The translations under genes were made by a program, and so were the position numbers. The notes beneath the pieces were generated by a model, which was given only the letters and a program-made list of their open reading frames with translations, was not told the origin of the DNA and searched no databases. Positions 16,217 through 26,140 of a stretch of 64,000 bases of DNA are shown in pieces (the stretch's first letter is position 1; every line of letters starts with the position of its first letter). Source of the stretch: Halogranum gelatinilyticum (GTDB taxonomy: Archaea; Halobacteriota; Halobacteria; Halobacteriales; Haloferacaceae); the NCBI RefSeq assembly GCF_900103715.1, contig NZ_FNHL01000001.1:477295-541294 (forward strand), given 5' to 3'.

Positions 16217-18013
16217 ATGCACAGCAGATTCACCAACTCCAGACGAACCGAACCGCACGTCGCATCGCGACGAACCACCGACCGGGCGGTCTCTCCCGTC
16301 ATCGGCGGCATCCTCATGTTCGGTCTCGTGATCGCCATGGTGTCGCTCATCCAGGTGACGGGTGTCCCGGTGTGGAACGCCCAAGAGGAGTTCCACCACA
16401 GCCAAGCGGTCCAGGCCGAGTTCCAGACGCTCGACCAGGCCGTCGAAGACGTGGCGGCGACGGGAAGCAGCCGGAGTGTCGTCCTCGACACCGGCATGGA
16501 CTACCCGACCCGCCCGTTCCTGTTCAACCCGCCGCCGGTCGTCGGACAGCTCCAAGTCGACTCTGCGGGAGACATCGGCATCACCAACGCAGCCGTCGTC
16601 CACAACACCAACTACTGGTCGAAGACGGCCACGGCGGACCCGACGTTCGCGACGAGTACGGTCCGATATACCCCAGGCTACAGACAGTACCAGGGTGCCC
16701 CCGAGACCTACTACGAACACGGCGTCCTCTACAACCGGTTCGCCGACGGGACGGTCCTCCCGGCCAGCGAGAGCAATCTCGTCGACGGCCGCGAGATCTC
16801 GCTCGTCGTCCTCGACGGCCAGCTCTCGACGGCGTCGTCGGCCCCGACCACGGTCGAACTCCACGGACTGAGCGGTCCGGCACAGACGACGACCATCACG
16901 AGCCGGGACTCCTCGGGCGTCGTCCTGACGCTCCCGACCGCCTTCGACGAGGCGACGTGGCTCGACCTCCTCGGTGATCAGGTCGACGGCTACGACCCGG
17001 CGAACCCGACGAGCTACGACCCCCTCGTCGACGAAGAGCCGCGAGCGTACATCGCCGACCTCGACGTCACCGGTGGTGTCCTCACGCTCACCATGGAGCC
17101 CGGCAGCTACGACCTCCGACTGGCGAAGGTCGGAGTCGGCAACGGATACACCGACGAGCCGCCGCTCTACGTCACCGCGGTCGACGGCGACGGCTCGGCT
17201 GTCGTCGCCGGGAACGCCGGAACGTTCGTTGCACAGGTCCGCGACCAGTTCAACAATCCGACGCCCGGTGTGTCGCTGACGTTCTCGGTGGACGGAACCG
17301 GTACCTTCGTCAAATCCGACGGCACCGTTATCCCGTCGTCGTCGGTCGACGTGACGACCGATGCGAACGGACTCGCACGCGTCTACTTCCGGCCCAACGG
17401 GGACGTACTCCTGACCGCGAAGGGCGATCTCGACGACAGTGGCTCGATCACTGCCCGCGAGAAGGCGATGTTCAACGTCGAGTTTGTCACCCCCGTCGGC
17501 GACGGCTACTCCGAGTACGAGGGTTCGCTGAACCCCGTCGGCTCGAAGACGGTCATCCTCCAGCAGGCCGAACGCCTGTCGACGAGCAACACGAACCACG
17601 GGACGTGCACGGCGAACACGTTCTGTGAGATCCGACTCAACTTCGAGAACCTCGACACGTTCGACCGCAACATCGAGCAGATTCGGGTGAACTTCTACAG
17701 TGCCAACTCGATCTCGAACAGCGAGGGTGACTTCCCGGACTACGCCGCGCTCGTCGCCGCCGACGGCACCGTCCTCTACTCGCCGCTGACGGTCGGTGGA
17801 AGCTTCGTCGCTGTCGACAGCCCCGGTGGAGCGAACCCCATCGTCCTCTCCGATAGTTCGACGACGGCGATCTACCTGAAGTTCTACTACGTCGACAACA
17901 CGAACAAGGCGTTCGAACTCGAGAAGGGGGACTTCTTCGCGCTCACAATCGTCTACGACAACAGCCGGACCGGGACCTACCTCGTCGGTATCGTCGACGA
18001 CGCACGGAAGTAG
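16217..18013 (+). CDS. Large type IV pilin-like protein with Ig-like (Big-1) domain
   Basis: 598 aa. A basic N-terminus with RRTTDR precedes the class III (PibD-processed) signal and H-domain at about residues 23-48 (AVSPVIGGILMF), the archaeal pilin signature. Ordinary haloarchaeal pilins are 120-200 aa; this one carries a long extracellular part. It includes an Ig-like invasin/Big-1 segment at about residues 315-410 (VRDQFNNPTPGVSLTFSVDG, DANGLARV) and a C-terminal beta-rich domain. It starts three bases after the pilC stop and is the last gene of the operon. It may be a tip adhesin or minor pilin of the PilB-PilC system encoded with it. Confidence 0.85.
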   Translation: MHSRFTNSRRTEPHVASRRTTDRAVSPVIGGILMFGLVIAMVSLIQVTGVPVWNAQEEFHHSQAVQAEFQTLDQAVEDVAATGSSRSVVLDTGMDYPTRPFLFNPPPVVGQLQVDSAGDIGITNAAVVHNTNYWSKTATADPTFATSTVRYTPGYRQYQGAPETYYEHGVLYNRFADGTVLPASESNLVDGREISLVVLDGQLSTASSAPTTVELHGLSGPAQTTTITSRDSSGVVLTLPTAFDEATWLDLLGDQVDGYDPANPTSYDPLVDEEPRAYIADLDVTGGVLTLTMEPGSYDLRLAKVGVGNGYTDEPPLYVTAVDGDGSAVVAGNAGTFVAQVRDQFNNPTPGVSLTFSVDGTGTFVKSDGTVIPSSSVDVTTDANGLARVYFRPNGDVLLTAKGDLDDSGSITAREKAMFNVEFVTPVGDGYSEYEGSLNPVGSKTVILQQAERLSTSNTNHGTCTANTFCEIRLNFENLDTFDRNIEQIRVNFYSANSISNSEGDFPDYAALVAADGTVLYSPLTVGGSFVAVDSPGGANPIVLSDSSTTAIYLKFYYVDNTNKAFELEKGDFFALTIVYDNSRTGTYLVGIVDDARK

Positions 18014-18050
18014 GCGAGGGCTTCGCTCTTCGTCCGTAGTGTGGGAACGT

Positions 18051-18121
18051 GCCCGAGGCGGGATTTGAACCACGGTCGCTCCTTGCAGTCGCTCTCTGGT
18101 TCAAATCTCTTCGTAGTCGCC
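18051..18121 (-). repeat. tRNA-Asp-derived inverted repeat, copy A
   Basis: Bases 18051-18071 match the 3' 21 bases of the nearby tRNA-Asp genes (T arm and acceptor, without the discriminator). The block continues away from the tRNA sequence and contains a perfect 11-bp inverted repeat, GATTTGAACCA (18062-18072) and TGGTTCAAATC (18097-18107). It closely resembles 19101-19168. It lacks the rest of a tRNA and cannot fold as one. An attachment-site remnant or small mobile hairpin is the likely explanation. Confidence 0.6.
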
Positions 18122-18123
18122 TT

Positions 18124-18178
18124 CCGAACACGACTCACTCGTCGCTGACGCTCCTCGTTCGTGTTGTGTTCGGAAAAA
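18124..18178 (-). terminator. Possible terminator after the tRNA-Asp pair
   Basis: Read on the minus strand, the tRNA is followed by TTTTT and a stem of CCGAACAC with GTGTTCGG around a 30-base loop. The T-run directly after the tRNA is enough for archaeal termination; the hairpin may be part of the neighbouring repeat. Confidence 0.4.
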
Positions 18179-18251
18179 CGCCCGAGGCGGGATTTGAACC
18201 CGCGTCACAACCGTGACAGGGTTGTATGATGGGCCACTACACCACCCGGGC
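18179..18251 (-). tRNA. tRNA-Asp (anticodon GUC), copy 1
   Basis: 73 nt. The acceptor GCCCGGG pairs with CUCGGGC (one G-U), and the discriminator is G. The anticodon stem CAACC/GGUUG encloses the loop CUGUCAC with anticodon GUC, and the T arm is GCGGGUUCAAAUCCCGC. CCA is not encoded. It lies 49 bases downstream of copy 2 with no TATA box between, so the two are probably cotranscribed. Confidence 0.96.
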
Positions 18252-18300
18252 AGACAAGCCGTGGAACAGGGAGTGGCTCCCGAACCACGAAGCAAGCAAA

Positions 18301-18373
18301 CGCCCGAGGCGGGATTTGAACCCGCGTCACAACCGTGACAGGGTTGTATGATGGGCCACTACACCACCCGGGC
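18301..18373 (-). tRNA. tRNA-Asp (anticodon GUC), copy 2
   Basis: 73 nt and identical to copies 1 and 3. An AT-rich box (TTATTTAATA on the minus strand, about 18398-18407) lies just upstream. The preceding GAGATGGCAAG resembles the sequence upstream of copy 3, so the promoter was duplicated with the gene. It is the first gene of a two-tRNA unit with copy 1. Confidence 0.96.
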
Positions 18374-18471
18374 TTGCTACACCCAGGTATTTGCCGATGT
18401 ATTAAATAAGACTTGCCATCTCTCGTTGGGATTGGTACGACGTGCCGACCCACATCAACCACGTCACGGGG

Positions 18472-18885
18472 TTACGGTATCCCACCGGTGAACTCGTACT
18501 CTTCTGCCCAGTTGATCGATGGATGGTCGATCTCCGCTTCGAAACGGAGTTCCATCTTCTGTCGTGTCGCCTCCTCGACTCGAATCCAGTAGAGCGTCTC
18601 AGTCTCCGGATACCGGACGACGAACGCGTCGATCTCTCCGTGGTAGGTGCGTTCGTGGTAGTCTCCGTCTTTCGTCGTCTGTGAGTGCGTGTTGAACCGA
18701 ATCGTCTCGTCTTTGTTCTGCCACGCTGTCTTACACTGCACCCGGTGGAGTTCGTCGTCATCGTCGACGACGAGGTCGTATTTGTCGTTGTCACCGAAGG
18801 GGACCGAGACACTGTAGCCGCTCGCAATCAACCGCGAGAGGATTTTCGCTTCGGTCTCGTCACCAGCGTCTTTCGTGTTCGCCAT
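18472..18885 (-). CDS. PD-(D/E)XK nuclease-like protein between tRNA-Asp genes
   Basis: 137 aa. An early conserved Glu (ETEAKI, residue 12), then GDNDKYDLVV with Asp37 and QCK at residues 50-52 form the D-Xn-(E/Q)XK active site. It resembles the group-I-intron-associated PD-(D/E)XK endonuclease family (PF11645-like; from memory). Family members are small homing or resolvase-like nucleases, some catalytic and some orphan. It stands alone between tRNA-Asp copies 3 and 2 with no methylase, antitoxin or integrase beside it. Its codon use is slightly less GC-biased than that of its neighbours. It may be a selfish gene or the remains of an integrated element. Confidence 0.75.
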   Translation of the reverse strand: MANTKDAGDETEAKILSRLIASGYSVSVPFGDNDKYDLVVDDDDELHRVQCKTAWQNKDETIRFNTHSQTTKDGDYHERTYHGEIDAFVVRYPETETLYWIRVEEATRQKMELRFEAEIDHPSINWAEEYEFTGGIP

Positions 18886-19100
18886 TGGAGGATGCTGGTA
18901 TTCGAATCAGCCGCGGGTTACCTAAACGTGACTCCAGAGGTAGTGTCAAGCCGGAACCAAACGGTACGTGAGCATAACTGTTTAGCCTCTACTCGACCTG
19001 CTCGGCGAGACAAGAGCCTCCAGCTCTTGTTGGCTTCCGTTCGGTCGCCTCACGGAAACGACGAGACGCCTCGCTGGAGAGTTGAAATCAGCGAAACGTT
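18886..19100 (-). mobile_element. Possible IS200/IS605 (IS1341-type) end remnant
   Basis: This gene-free stretch contains a perfect 8-bp hairpin, ACAAGAGC (19010-19017) and GCTCTTGT (19023-19030). On the minus strand it is followed by a start-like AACAGTTATGCTCACGTACCG at about 18980-18960, which opens a frame (MLTYRLVPA) that stops after nine codons. A hairpin just before a truncated MLTYR-type start is what a decayed TnpB-only element would leave. The call is tentative; no transposase remains. Confidence 0.3.
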
Positions 19101-19168
19101 CGAGGCGGAAGTTGAACCACGGTCACTCCTTGCAGTCGCTCCCTGATTCAAATCCCTCTGTAATCGCG
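19101..19168 (-). repeat. tRNA-Asp-derived inverted repeat, copy B
   Basis: About 58 of 67 positions match 18054-18121. The inverted repeat is degraded here (AGTTGAACCA against TGATTCAAAT). Like copy A it lies on the 3' side of a tRNA-Asp gene in the same orientation, 65 bases beyond copy 3, so tRNA and repeat were probably duplicated together or arose from the same integration process. Confidence 0.55.
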
Positions 19169-19232
19169 TCGACGCTCACGACTCACGAGCACACGCTACG
19201 CGGTGCTCGTCGGTTTAGTTCGCGTCAGAAAG

Positions 19233-19305
19233 CGCCCGAGGCGGGATTTGAACCCGCGTCACAACCGTGACAGGGTTGTATGATGGGCCACTACACCACC
19301 CGGGC
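19233..19305 (-). tRNA. tRNA-Asp (anticodon GUC), copy 3
   Basis: 73 nt and identical to copies 1 and 2, in the same orientation. It has its own promoter-like upstream region (CTTATC preceded by GAGATGGGAAG on the minus strand, about 19338-19353). It is separated from copy 2 by about 860 bases holding the nuclease gene and the repeat remnants. Confidence 0.96.
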
Positions 19306-19519
19306 TTGACGCATTCATTGCTACCGCCGAGGTCCAGATAAGGCTTCCCATCTCGTCGCCGTATGTGTTCGGGTACCGCGATTGTAGCGGGCACAACGCA
19401 TATATCACCGGAGGCCATGCGTCAAGGTAACACGCGCTCCGTCGGCCGCACCCTCCGCGGCCGCAGAGCGGCGCGTCGCGCGCGCTTAGCAAGGACTAAA
19501 TGGATGGCCCGATAACGCC

Positions 19520-19553
19520 GCTGTAGTATCTCGTGATAGCTTCTCCCTACAGC
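19520..19553 (+). promoter_or_regulatory. Hairpin in the rpoH leader
   Basis: GCTGTAG (19520-19526) pairs with CTACAGC (19547-19553), and an inner TATC/GATA can extend the structure. It ends 14 bases before the rpoH ATG, where it could modulate translation of the first gene of the RNA polymerase operon. Confidence 0.35.
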
Positions 19554-19567
19554 CAACCCCATCCAAC

Positions 19568-19801
19568 ATGGTAGACGTAAGCCAACACAACCTGGTTCCG
19601 GAGCATACTGTCCTCGACGATCCGGAGCGCGTCGAGGAGGTACTCGCAGAGTACAACGTGGAGAAAACAAGCCTGCCCAAGATCAAGCGCACGGACCCGG
19701 CACTCCGCGACACCGACGCGGAGACCGGCGACGTCGTCGAGATCGTGCGGGACTCCCGAACAACTGACAAAGCAGTCGTATACCGACTGGTGGTCGAGTA
19801 A
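19568..19801 (+). CDS. rpoH: DNA-directed RNA polymerase subunit H (Rpo5/RPB5)
   Basis: 77 aa, the usual archaeal size, matching only the C-terminal domain of eukaryotic RPB5. LVPEHTVL near residue 9, [10 protein letters not shown] near residue 37 and IVRDSRT..AVVYRLV are family signatures. The subunit forms the jaw of RNA polymerase. It is the first gene of the rpoH-B''-B'-A'-A''-nusA operon and overlaps rpoB'' by one base (TAATG). Confidence 0.96.
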   Translation: MVDVSQHNLVPEHTVLDDPERVEEVLAEYNVEKTSLPKIKRTDPALRDTDAETGDVVEIVRDSRTTDKAVVYRLVVE

Positions 19802-21366
19802 TGGACCGACAAGCACGACGAACGATTTCACGCGAGTACTTCTCGCAAGAACGGCTCGCAGAGCACCACTTCCGCTCGTTCAACAACTTCATGGGACGAG
19901 GGATGCAGGAGGTCGTCGAAGAGAAAGAGCGCATCGAGACCGACATCGGCGACAAGGAGGGCGAAGAGCCCGTCTACGTCGAACTCGGTGACGTGCGCGT
20001 CGTCACCCCGCGCGTTCGCGAGGCCGACGGCTCCGAAGAACTTCTCTACCCGCAAGAAGCGCGCCTGCGCAACATCACCTACGCCGCCCCGGTCTTCATG
20101 GAGATGTCCATCATCCGCGGCGGCGAAGACGAGGAAGAGGTCGTCGTCGACTCCGCCGAGACCAAGGTCGGTCGGATGCCGATCATGGTCGGCTCGGACA
20201 AGTGTAACATCTCGGGCTTCTCCGACGAGGAACTCGTCGAGATCGGCGAGGACCCCGTCGACCCCGGCGGCTACTTCATCGTCAACGGCTCCGAGCGCGT
20301 CCTGATGACGTCGGAGGACCTGGCCCCGAACAAGATCCTCGCGGAGTACGACACGAAGTACGGCGACGAGATTCAGGTCGCAAAGACCTTCTCGCAGCGC
20401 CGTGGCTACCGCGCGCTCGTCCTCTGTGAGCGCAACCGCGAGGGCATCCTCGAAGTCTCGTTCCCGTCGGTCTCGGGCAGCGTCAACTTCGTGACCCTCG
20501 TCCGCGCGCTCGGACTCGAATCCGACGAGGAGATCGTCCACCGCGTCTCCGACGACCCGGAGATCGTGAAGTTCATGCTCGAGAACCTGGAGATGGCCGA
20601 AGTCCAGACCCAAGAAGAGGCCATCGAGACGCTCGGAAAGCGCGTCGCCAGCGGGCAGGGCAAGAACTACCAGCTGAAGCGCGCGAACTACGTCATCGAC
20701 CGCTACCTGCTCCCGCATCTCCACGAGGAGGGCATCGAGGAGGAAGAGGTCCGCAGCAACAAGGCGTTCTACCTCTGTCGGATGGCCGAGGCGTGTTTCG
20801 AGCTTGCGCTCGGCCGCCGCGACTCCGACGACAAGGACCACTACGCCAACAAGCGCCTCAAGGTCTCCGGCGACCTGATGAAGGACCTGTTCCGGACGGC
20901 ACTCAACAAGCTGGCACGCGACGTGAAGTACCAGCTCGAGCGCGCCAACATGCGGAACCGGAACCTCACCGTCAACACGGTGGTCCGCTCGGACGTGCTC
21001 ACCGAACGGCTGGAACACCCCATCGCGACGGGTAACTGGGTGGGCGGCCGCTCCGGCGTCTCCCAGCTGGTCGACCGGACCGACTACATGGGTGTGCTGT
21101 CGCACCTGCGTCGGCTCCGCTCGCCGCTGTCGCGGTCCCAGCCGCACTTCGAAGCGCGTGACCTGCACGCGACCCAGTGGGGTCGCATCTGTCCTTCCGA
21201 GACCCCGGAGGGACCGAACTGTGGGCTCGTGAAGAACTTCGCGCAGGCGATGGAGCTGTCACAGAACATCGAAGACGAACAGTCACTCAAACGCGAACTG
21301 GCGTCGATGGGGGTCGAGGGTATCCCCGGTCTCGAAGGCGTCGAAGCAACACCGGCAGACGACTAA
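19801..21366 (+). CDS. rpoB2: RNA polymerase subunit B'' (N-terminal half of Rpo2)
   Basis: 521 aa. It corresponds to the N-terminal part of RPB2/beta: clamp-proximal protrusion, lobe and fork. VGSDKCNI near residue 130, the [15 protein letters not shown]-type strand (here [14 protein letters not shown], about 157-170) and [15 protein letters not shown] (465-479) are conserved. The split after this point is typical of euryarchaea with a divided rpoB. The stop is one base from the rpoB' start. Confidence 0.97.
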   Translation: MDRQARRTISREYFSQERLAEHHFRSFNNFMGRGMQEVVEEKERIETDIGDKEGEEPVYVELGDVRVVTPRVREADGSEELLYPQEARLRNITYAAPVFMEMSIIRGGEDEEEVVVDSAETKVGRMPIMVGSDKCNISGFSDEELVEIGEDPVDPGGYFIVNGSERVLMTSEDLAPNKILAEYDTKYGDEIQVAKTFSQRRGYRALVLCERNREGILEVSFPSVSGSVNFVTLVRALGLESDEEIVHRVSDDPEIVKFMLENLEMAEVQTQEEAIETLGKRVASGQGKNYQLKRANYVIDRYLLPHLHEEGIEEEEVRSNKAFYLCRMAEACFELALGRRDSDDKDHYANKRLKVSGDLMKDLFRTALNKLARDVKYQLERANMRNRNLTVNTVVRSDVLTERLEHPIATGNWVGGRSGVSQLVDRTDYMGVLSHLRRLRSPLSRSQPHFEARDLHATQWGRICPSETPEGPNCGLVKNFAQAMELSQNIEDEQSLKRELASMGVEGIPGLEGVEATPADD

Positions 21367-21367
21367 C

Positions 21368-23194
21368 ATGGCTCAGGCACGAGAAGCGAAAGTCTACGTC
21401 AACGGGAGCCTGGTCGGGACCCACCCGGACCCGCACCAGCTCGCAGCACAGATTCGAGAGGCACGGCGTCGCGGCGACGTCAGCCAGATGGTCAACGTCT
21501 CGGTCAAAGACCGGACGCGCGAGGTCATCGTCAACGCCGACGCGGGCCGCGCCCGCCGTCCGCTCATCGTCGTCGAGAACGGCGAGCCGCTCCTCGGCGA
21601 CGAGGAGATCGAGGCCGTCGAGAACGGCGACCTCGAGTTCGACGACCTCGTCGAGCGCGGCTACGTCGAGTTCATCGACGCCGAGGAGGAAGAGGACATC
21701 TACGTCGCCGTCGACGAGGACGAGGTGTCTGAGGACCACACCCACCTCGAAATCGACCCGCAGCTCATCTTCGGCATCGGTGCCGGGATGATTCCGTATC
21801 CCGAGCACAACGCCTCGCCCCGCATTACGATGGGCGCAGGGATGATGAAGCAGTCACTCGGACTGCCCTCGGCGAACTACCGTATCCGTCCGGACACGCG
21901 TCAGCATCTGCTGCACTACCCGCAGCTCTCGATGGTCAAGACGCAGACGACGGAACAGATCGGCTTCGACGAGCGGCCCGCGGCACAGAACTTCGTCGTC
22001 GCGGTCATGTCCTACGAGGGGTTCAACATCGAGGACGCGCTCGTCATGAACAAGGGTTCAGTCGAGCGAGCGATGGCCCGCTCGCACTTCTTCCGCACCT
22101 ACGAGGGTGAGGAACGCCGGTACCCCGGCGGACAGGAGGATCGCTTCGAGATTCCGAGCCAGGACGTGCGTGGTGCGCGCGGTGAAGACGCCTACACGCA
22201 TCTCGACGAAGACGGTCTGGTCAATCCCGAGACCGTTGTCGACGAGAGTTCCGTCCTTCTCGGCAAGACGTCGCCGCCGCGATTCCTCGAAGAGCCGGAC
22301 GACATGGGCGGTCTCTCGCCGCAGAAGCGTCGCGAGACCTCGGTTACCATGCGTTCGGGTGAAGACGGTGTCGTCGACACCGTGACCCTGATGGAGGGCG
22401 AGGACGGCTCGAAGCTCTCGAAGGTCAGTGTCCGCGACGAGCGGATTCCGGAACTCGGCGACAAGTTCGCATCGCGACACGGCCAGAAGGGTGTCGTCGG
22501 TCACCTGGCACCTCAGGAGGACATGCCCTTCACCGAACAGGGCGTCGTCCCCGACCTGGTCATCAACCCGCACGCGCTACCGTCGCGGATGACGGTCGGC
22601 CACGTGCTGGAGATGCTCGGCGGCAAAGTCGGTGCCCTCGAAGGGCGCCGCGTCGACGGGACCGCCTTCCAGGGCGAGTCCGAAGACGAACTCCGTGGCG
22701 CGCTCGAAGAACACGGGTTCAACTCCGCCGGCAAGGAGGTCATGTACTCCGGCGTGACCGGCGAGAAGATCGAGGCCCAGATCTTCCTGGGTATCATCTT
22801 CTACCACAAGCTGTACCACATGGTGAGCAACAAGCTGCACGCCCGTTCGCGCGGGCCGGTGCAGGTGCTCACCCGACAGCCCACCGAGGGGCGTGCCCGC
22901 GAGGGTGGTCTCCGTGTGGGTGAGATGGAGCGTGAGGTGCTCATCGGTCACGGTGCGGCGATGGCCCTCAAGGAACGTCTACTCGACTCCTCGGACCGCG
23001 AAGAGGTCTACGTCAGCGGCGACACCGGAATGGTCGCCGTCGAGGACCGCGAGCAGCGCCGCATCTACGACCCCATCACCGGGGACGAGGACAACATCCA
23101 CAAGATCGAGGTCAGTTACGCGTTCAAACTGCTCCTCGACGAGATGAAGGCGCTCGGCATCCGACCGAAGATCGAACTGGAGGACGCGGTCTAG
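21368..23194 (+). CDS. rpoB1: RNA polymerase subunit B' (C-terminal half of Rpo2)
   Basis: 608 aa. It holds the hybrid-binding and wall domains: the [22 protein letters not shown]-type region at about residues 206-228, the catalytic-core helix [12 protein letters not shown] at 364-375, and the C-terminal anchor and clamp segment with RDCXXH-like turns replaced as in haloarchaea. The protein is complete with no intein. It is cotranscribed with rpoB'' and rpoA'; 12 bases separate it from the next start and include a good Shine-Dalgarno (GGAGGAC). Confidence 0.97.
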   Translation: MAQAREAKVYVNGSLVGTHPDPHQLAAQIREARRRGDVSQMVNVSVKDRTREVIVNADAGRARRPLIVVENGEPLLGDEEIEAVENGDLEFDDLVERGYVEFIDAEEEEDIYVAVDEDEVSEDHTHLEIDPQLIFGIGAGMIPYPEHNASPRITMGAGMMKQSLGLPSANYRIRPDTRQHLLHYPQLSMVKTQTTEQIGFDERPAAQNFVVAVMSYEGFNIEDALVMNKGSVERAMARSHFFRTYEGEERRYPGGQEDRFEIPSQDVRGARGEDAYTHLDEDGLVNPETVVDESSVLLGKTSPPRFLEEPDDMGGLSPQKRRETSVTMRSGEDGVVDTVTLMEGEDGSKLSKVSVRDERIPELGDKFASRHGQKGVVGHLAPQEDMPFTEQGVVPDLVINPHALPSRMTVGHVLEMLGGKVGALEGRRVDGTAFQGESEDELRGALEEHGFNSAGKEVMYSGVTGEKIEAQIFLGIIFYHKLYHMVSNKLHARSRGPVQVLTRQPTEGRAREGGLRVGEMEREVLIGHGAAMALKERLLDSSDREEVYVSGDTGMVAVEDREQRRIYDPITGDEDNIHKIEVSYAFKLLLDEMKALGIRPKIELEDAV

Positions 23195-23206
23195 GAGGAC
23201 TCACGT

Positions 23207-26140
23207 ATGTCAATGCAGACACCCAAGGAAATCGGCGGCATTCAGTTCGGGTTGATGGACCCGGAGACGTACCGAGACATGTCCGCCACGAAGGTCATCA
23301 CGGCGGACACGTACGACGACGACGGCTACCCCATCGACATGGGGCTGATGGACCCGCGGCTGGGCGTCATCGACCCGGGGCTGGAGTGCCGCACCTGCGG
23401 CCAGCACTCGGGGTCGTGTAACGGCCACTTCGGCCACATCGAACTCGCCGCGCCCGTCATCCACGTCGGCTTCACGAAGCTCATCCGACGGCTGCTCCGC
23501 TCGACCTGCCGTGAGTGCGGAAAGCTCGCGCTCACCGAGGACGAGAAGGAGGAGTACCACGAGAAGCTCAAGCGGACGAAGGAGCTCGGTGAGGACTGGA
23601 GCGACGTCATGAAGGCGGGCGTCCGCCAGGCACGGAAGGCCAAGCGCTGTCCGTACTGTGGCAACCCCGCCCACGACATCAAACACGAGAAGCCGACGAC
23701 CTACTACGAGGTCCAGGACGTCCTCTCGGGCGACTACTCCGAGCTCATCGCGGAAGCGATGCAGCCCGACCCCGACGACGAGGACGACGAGGGGATGTCG
23801 CCGCAGGCACTCGCCGAGAAGACCGGCATCGACCTCGACCGTGTCAACCAGATCATGTCGGGCGAGTTCCGCCCGCGCAAGGAGGACCGCAAGGCCCTCG
23901 AGAAGGCACTGAAGATCGACCTGACGGTCGAGGACATGAACAAGCTGATGCCCTCGGACATCCGCGACTGGTTCGAGGACATCCCGGACGAGGACCTCGA
24001 ATCGCTCGGTATCGACGCGAGCCGCTCGCGTCCCGAGTGGATGATCCTCACTGTGCTCCCCGTCCCGCCGGTGACGGCCCGTCCCTCGATTACGCTCGAC
24101 AACGGCCAGCGTTCGGAGGACGACCTGACCCACAAGCTCGTCGACATCATCCGCATCAACCAGCGGTTCATGGAGAACCGCGAGGCTGGCGCGCCGCAGT
24201 TGATTATCGAGGACCTGTGGGAGCTGCTCCAGTACCACGTCACGACCTTCATCGACAACGAGATTTCGGGCACGCCGCCGGCGCGTCACCGCTCCGGCCG
24301 CCCGCTGAAGACGCTCTCCCAGCGTCTTAAGGGCAAGGAGGGACGCTTCCGTGGCTCCCTCTCGGGGAAGCGTGTCAACTTCTCGGCGCGTACCGTCATC
24401 TCGCCGGACCCGACCCTCAGCCTGAACGAGGTCGGTGTCCCCGAGCGCGTCGCGCGTGAGATGACCCAGACGATGAACGTCACCGAGCGTAACATCGAGG
24501 AGGCCCAGCAGTACGTCCGCAACGGACCCGAGGGCCACCCCGGTGCCAACTACGTCAAGCGGCCGGACGGCCGCCGCCTGAAGGTGACGGAGAAGAACTG
24601 CGAAGAACTGGCCGAAAAGGTCGAACTCGGCTGGGAGGTCAACCGCCATCTCGTCGACGGCGACATCGTCATCTTCAACCGACAGCCGTCGCTGCACCGG
24701 ATGTCCATCATGGCCCACGAAGTGGTCGTGATGCCGTACAAGACGTTCCGCCTGAACACTGTCGTCTGTCCGCCGTACAACGCTGACTTCGACGGCGACG
24801 AGATGAACATGCACGCGCTGCAGAACGAGGAGGCTCGCGCGGAAGCGCGCGTCCTCATGCGTGTGCAGGAACAGATCCTCTCCCCGCGCTTCGGTGAGAA
24901 CATCATCGGCGCGATTCAGGACCACATCAGTGGGACCTACCTGCTGACCCACGAGAACCCGCACTTCACGGAGACGCAGGCACTCGACCTGCTGCGTGCG
25001 ACGAGCGTCGACACGCTGCCCGAACCCGACGGCGAGGAGGACGGCGAGCCGTACTGGACGGGCCACTCCATCTTCTCGGAGCTGCTGCCCGACGACCTCT
25101 CCTTGGAGTTCAAGAGTTCGACCGGCGACGACGTCGTCATCGTCGACGGCCAGCTCATCGAGGGGACCATCGACGAGGACGCAGTCGGTGCCTTCGGTGG
25201 GGAGATCGTCGACACCATCACCAAGGTCTACTCGGAGACGCGTGCCCGCGTGTTCATCAACGAGATCGCCTCGTTGGCGATGCGTGCCATCATGCACTTC
25301 GGGTTCTCCATCGGGATCGACGACGAGTCCATCCCGCCGGAGGCCAACGAACAGGTCGACGAGGCCATCGACAACGCCTACGAGCGCATCCAGGAACTCA
25401 TCCAGACCTACGAGGCGGGCGAACTCGAGTCGCTGCCCGGCCGGACGGTCGACGAGACCCTGGAGATGAAGATCATGCAGACGCTCGGCAAGGCACGTGA
25501 CTCCGCCGGTGAGATCGCCGACGACCACTTCGGCGACGACAACCCGGCAGTCATCATGGCCCGCTCGGGTGCACGTGGGTCGATGCTGAACCTGACCCAG
25601 ATGGCCGGCTGTGTCGGCCAGCAGGCAGTCCGCGGCGAGCGGATCAACCGCGGGTACGAGGACCGTACCCTCAGCCACTACAAGAAGGACGACCTCTCCG
25701 CCGAGGCCCACGGCTTCGTGGAGAACTCCTACCGTGGCGGTCTCACCCCGCGTGAGTTCTTCTTCCACGCGATGGGTGGCCGCGAGGGGCTTGTCGACAC
25801 GGCAGTCCGTACCTCGAAGTCCGGATATCTGCAGCGTCGGCTCATCAACGCCCTCTCGGAACTCGAAGCGCAGTACGACGGCTCGGTGCGCGACACCTCG
25901 GGCAACATCGTCCAGTTCGAGTTCGGTGAGGACGGTACCAGCCCGGTGAAGGTCTCCTCCAGCGAGGACGGCGACGTCGACGTCGAGAGCATCGCCGACC
26001 GCATCATCGAGTCCGAGTTCGACAGCGAGGAACAGAAAGAGCGGTTCCTCGGTCGGCGCGCGCCGCCGACGAACCTCTCGGAACACGCGGGCCCGGGTCG
26101 GAACAAGGCTCTGGGCACGGAGGTGGAATCCGATGACTGA
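23207..26140 (+). CDS. rpoA1: RNA polymerase subunit A' (N-terminal part of Rpo1)
   Basis: 977 aa. It is the largest subunit, carrying the active site. The N-terminal zinc site CxxCxxxxxxCxGHFGH begins at residue 61, a second CPYCG site lies near residue 148, and the absolutely conserved NADFDGD that holds the catalytic Mg is at residues 525-531. An acidic insertion (DPDDEDDEG) near residue 190 is typical of haloarchaea. AGGAGG eight bases before the ATG supports the start. The end overlaps rpoA'' by eight bases. No intein is present. Confidence 0.98.
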   Translation: MSMQTPKEIGGIQFGLMDPETYRDMSATKVITADTYDDDGYPIDMGLMDPRLGVIDPGLECRTCGQHSGSCNGHFGHIELAAPVIHVGFTKLIRRLLRSTCRECGKLALTEDEKEEYHEKLKRTKELGEDWSDVMKAGVRQARKAKRCPYCGNPAHDIKHEKPTTYYEVQDVLSGDYSELIAEAMQPDPDDEDDEGMSPQALAEKTGIDLDRVNQIMSGEFRPRKEDRKALEKALKIDLTVEDMNKLMPSDIRDWFEDIPDEDLESLGIDASRSRPEWMILTVLPVPPVTARPSITLDNGQRSEDDLTHKLVDIIRINQRFMENREAGAPQLIIEDLWELLQYHVTTFIDNEISGTPPARHRSGRPLKTLSQRLKGKEGRFRGSLSGKRVNFSARTVISPDPTLSLNEVGVPERVAREMTQTMNVTERNIEEAQQYVRNGPEGHPGANYVKRPDGRRLKVTEKNCEELAEKVELGWEVNRHLVDGDIVIFNRQPSLHRMSIMAHEVVVMPYKTFRLNTVVCPPYNADFDGDEMNMHALQNEEARAEARVLMRVQEQILSPRFGENIIGAIQDHISGTYLLTHENPHFTETQALDLLRATSVDTLPEPDGEEDGEPYWTGHSIFSELLPDDLSLEFKSSTGDDVVIVDGQLIEGTIDEDAVGAFGGEIVDTITKVYSETRARVFINEIASLAMRAIMHFGFSIGIDDESIPPEANEQVDEAIDNAYERIQELIQTYEAGELESLPGRTVDETLEMKIMQTLGKARDSAGEIADDHFGDDNPAVIMARSGARGSMLNLTQMAGCVGQQAVRGERINRGYEDRTLSHYKKDDLSAEAHGFVENSYRGGLTPREFFFHAMGGREGLVDTAVRTSKSGYLQRRLINALSELEAQYDGSVRDTSGNIVQFEFGEDGTSPVKVSSSEDGDVDVESIADRIIESEFDSEEQKERFLGRRAPPTNLSEHAGPGRNKALGTEVESDD

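Noticed and set aside
18051-18121. A fourth tRNA-Asp gene
   Set aside because: Only the 3' 21 bases match; D-arm and anticodon arm are absent, so it cannot fold as a tRNA.
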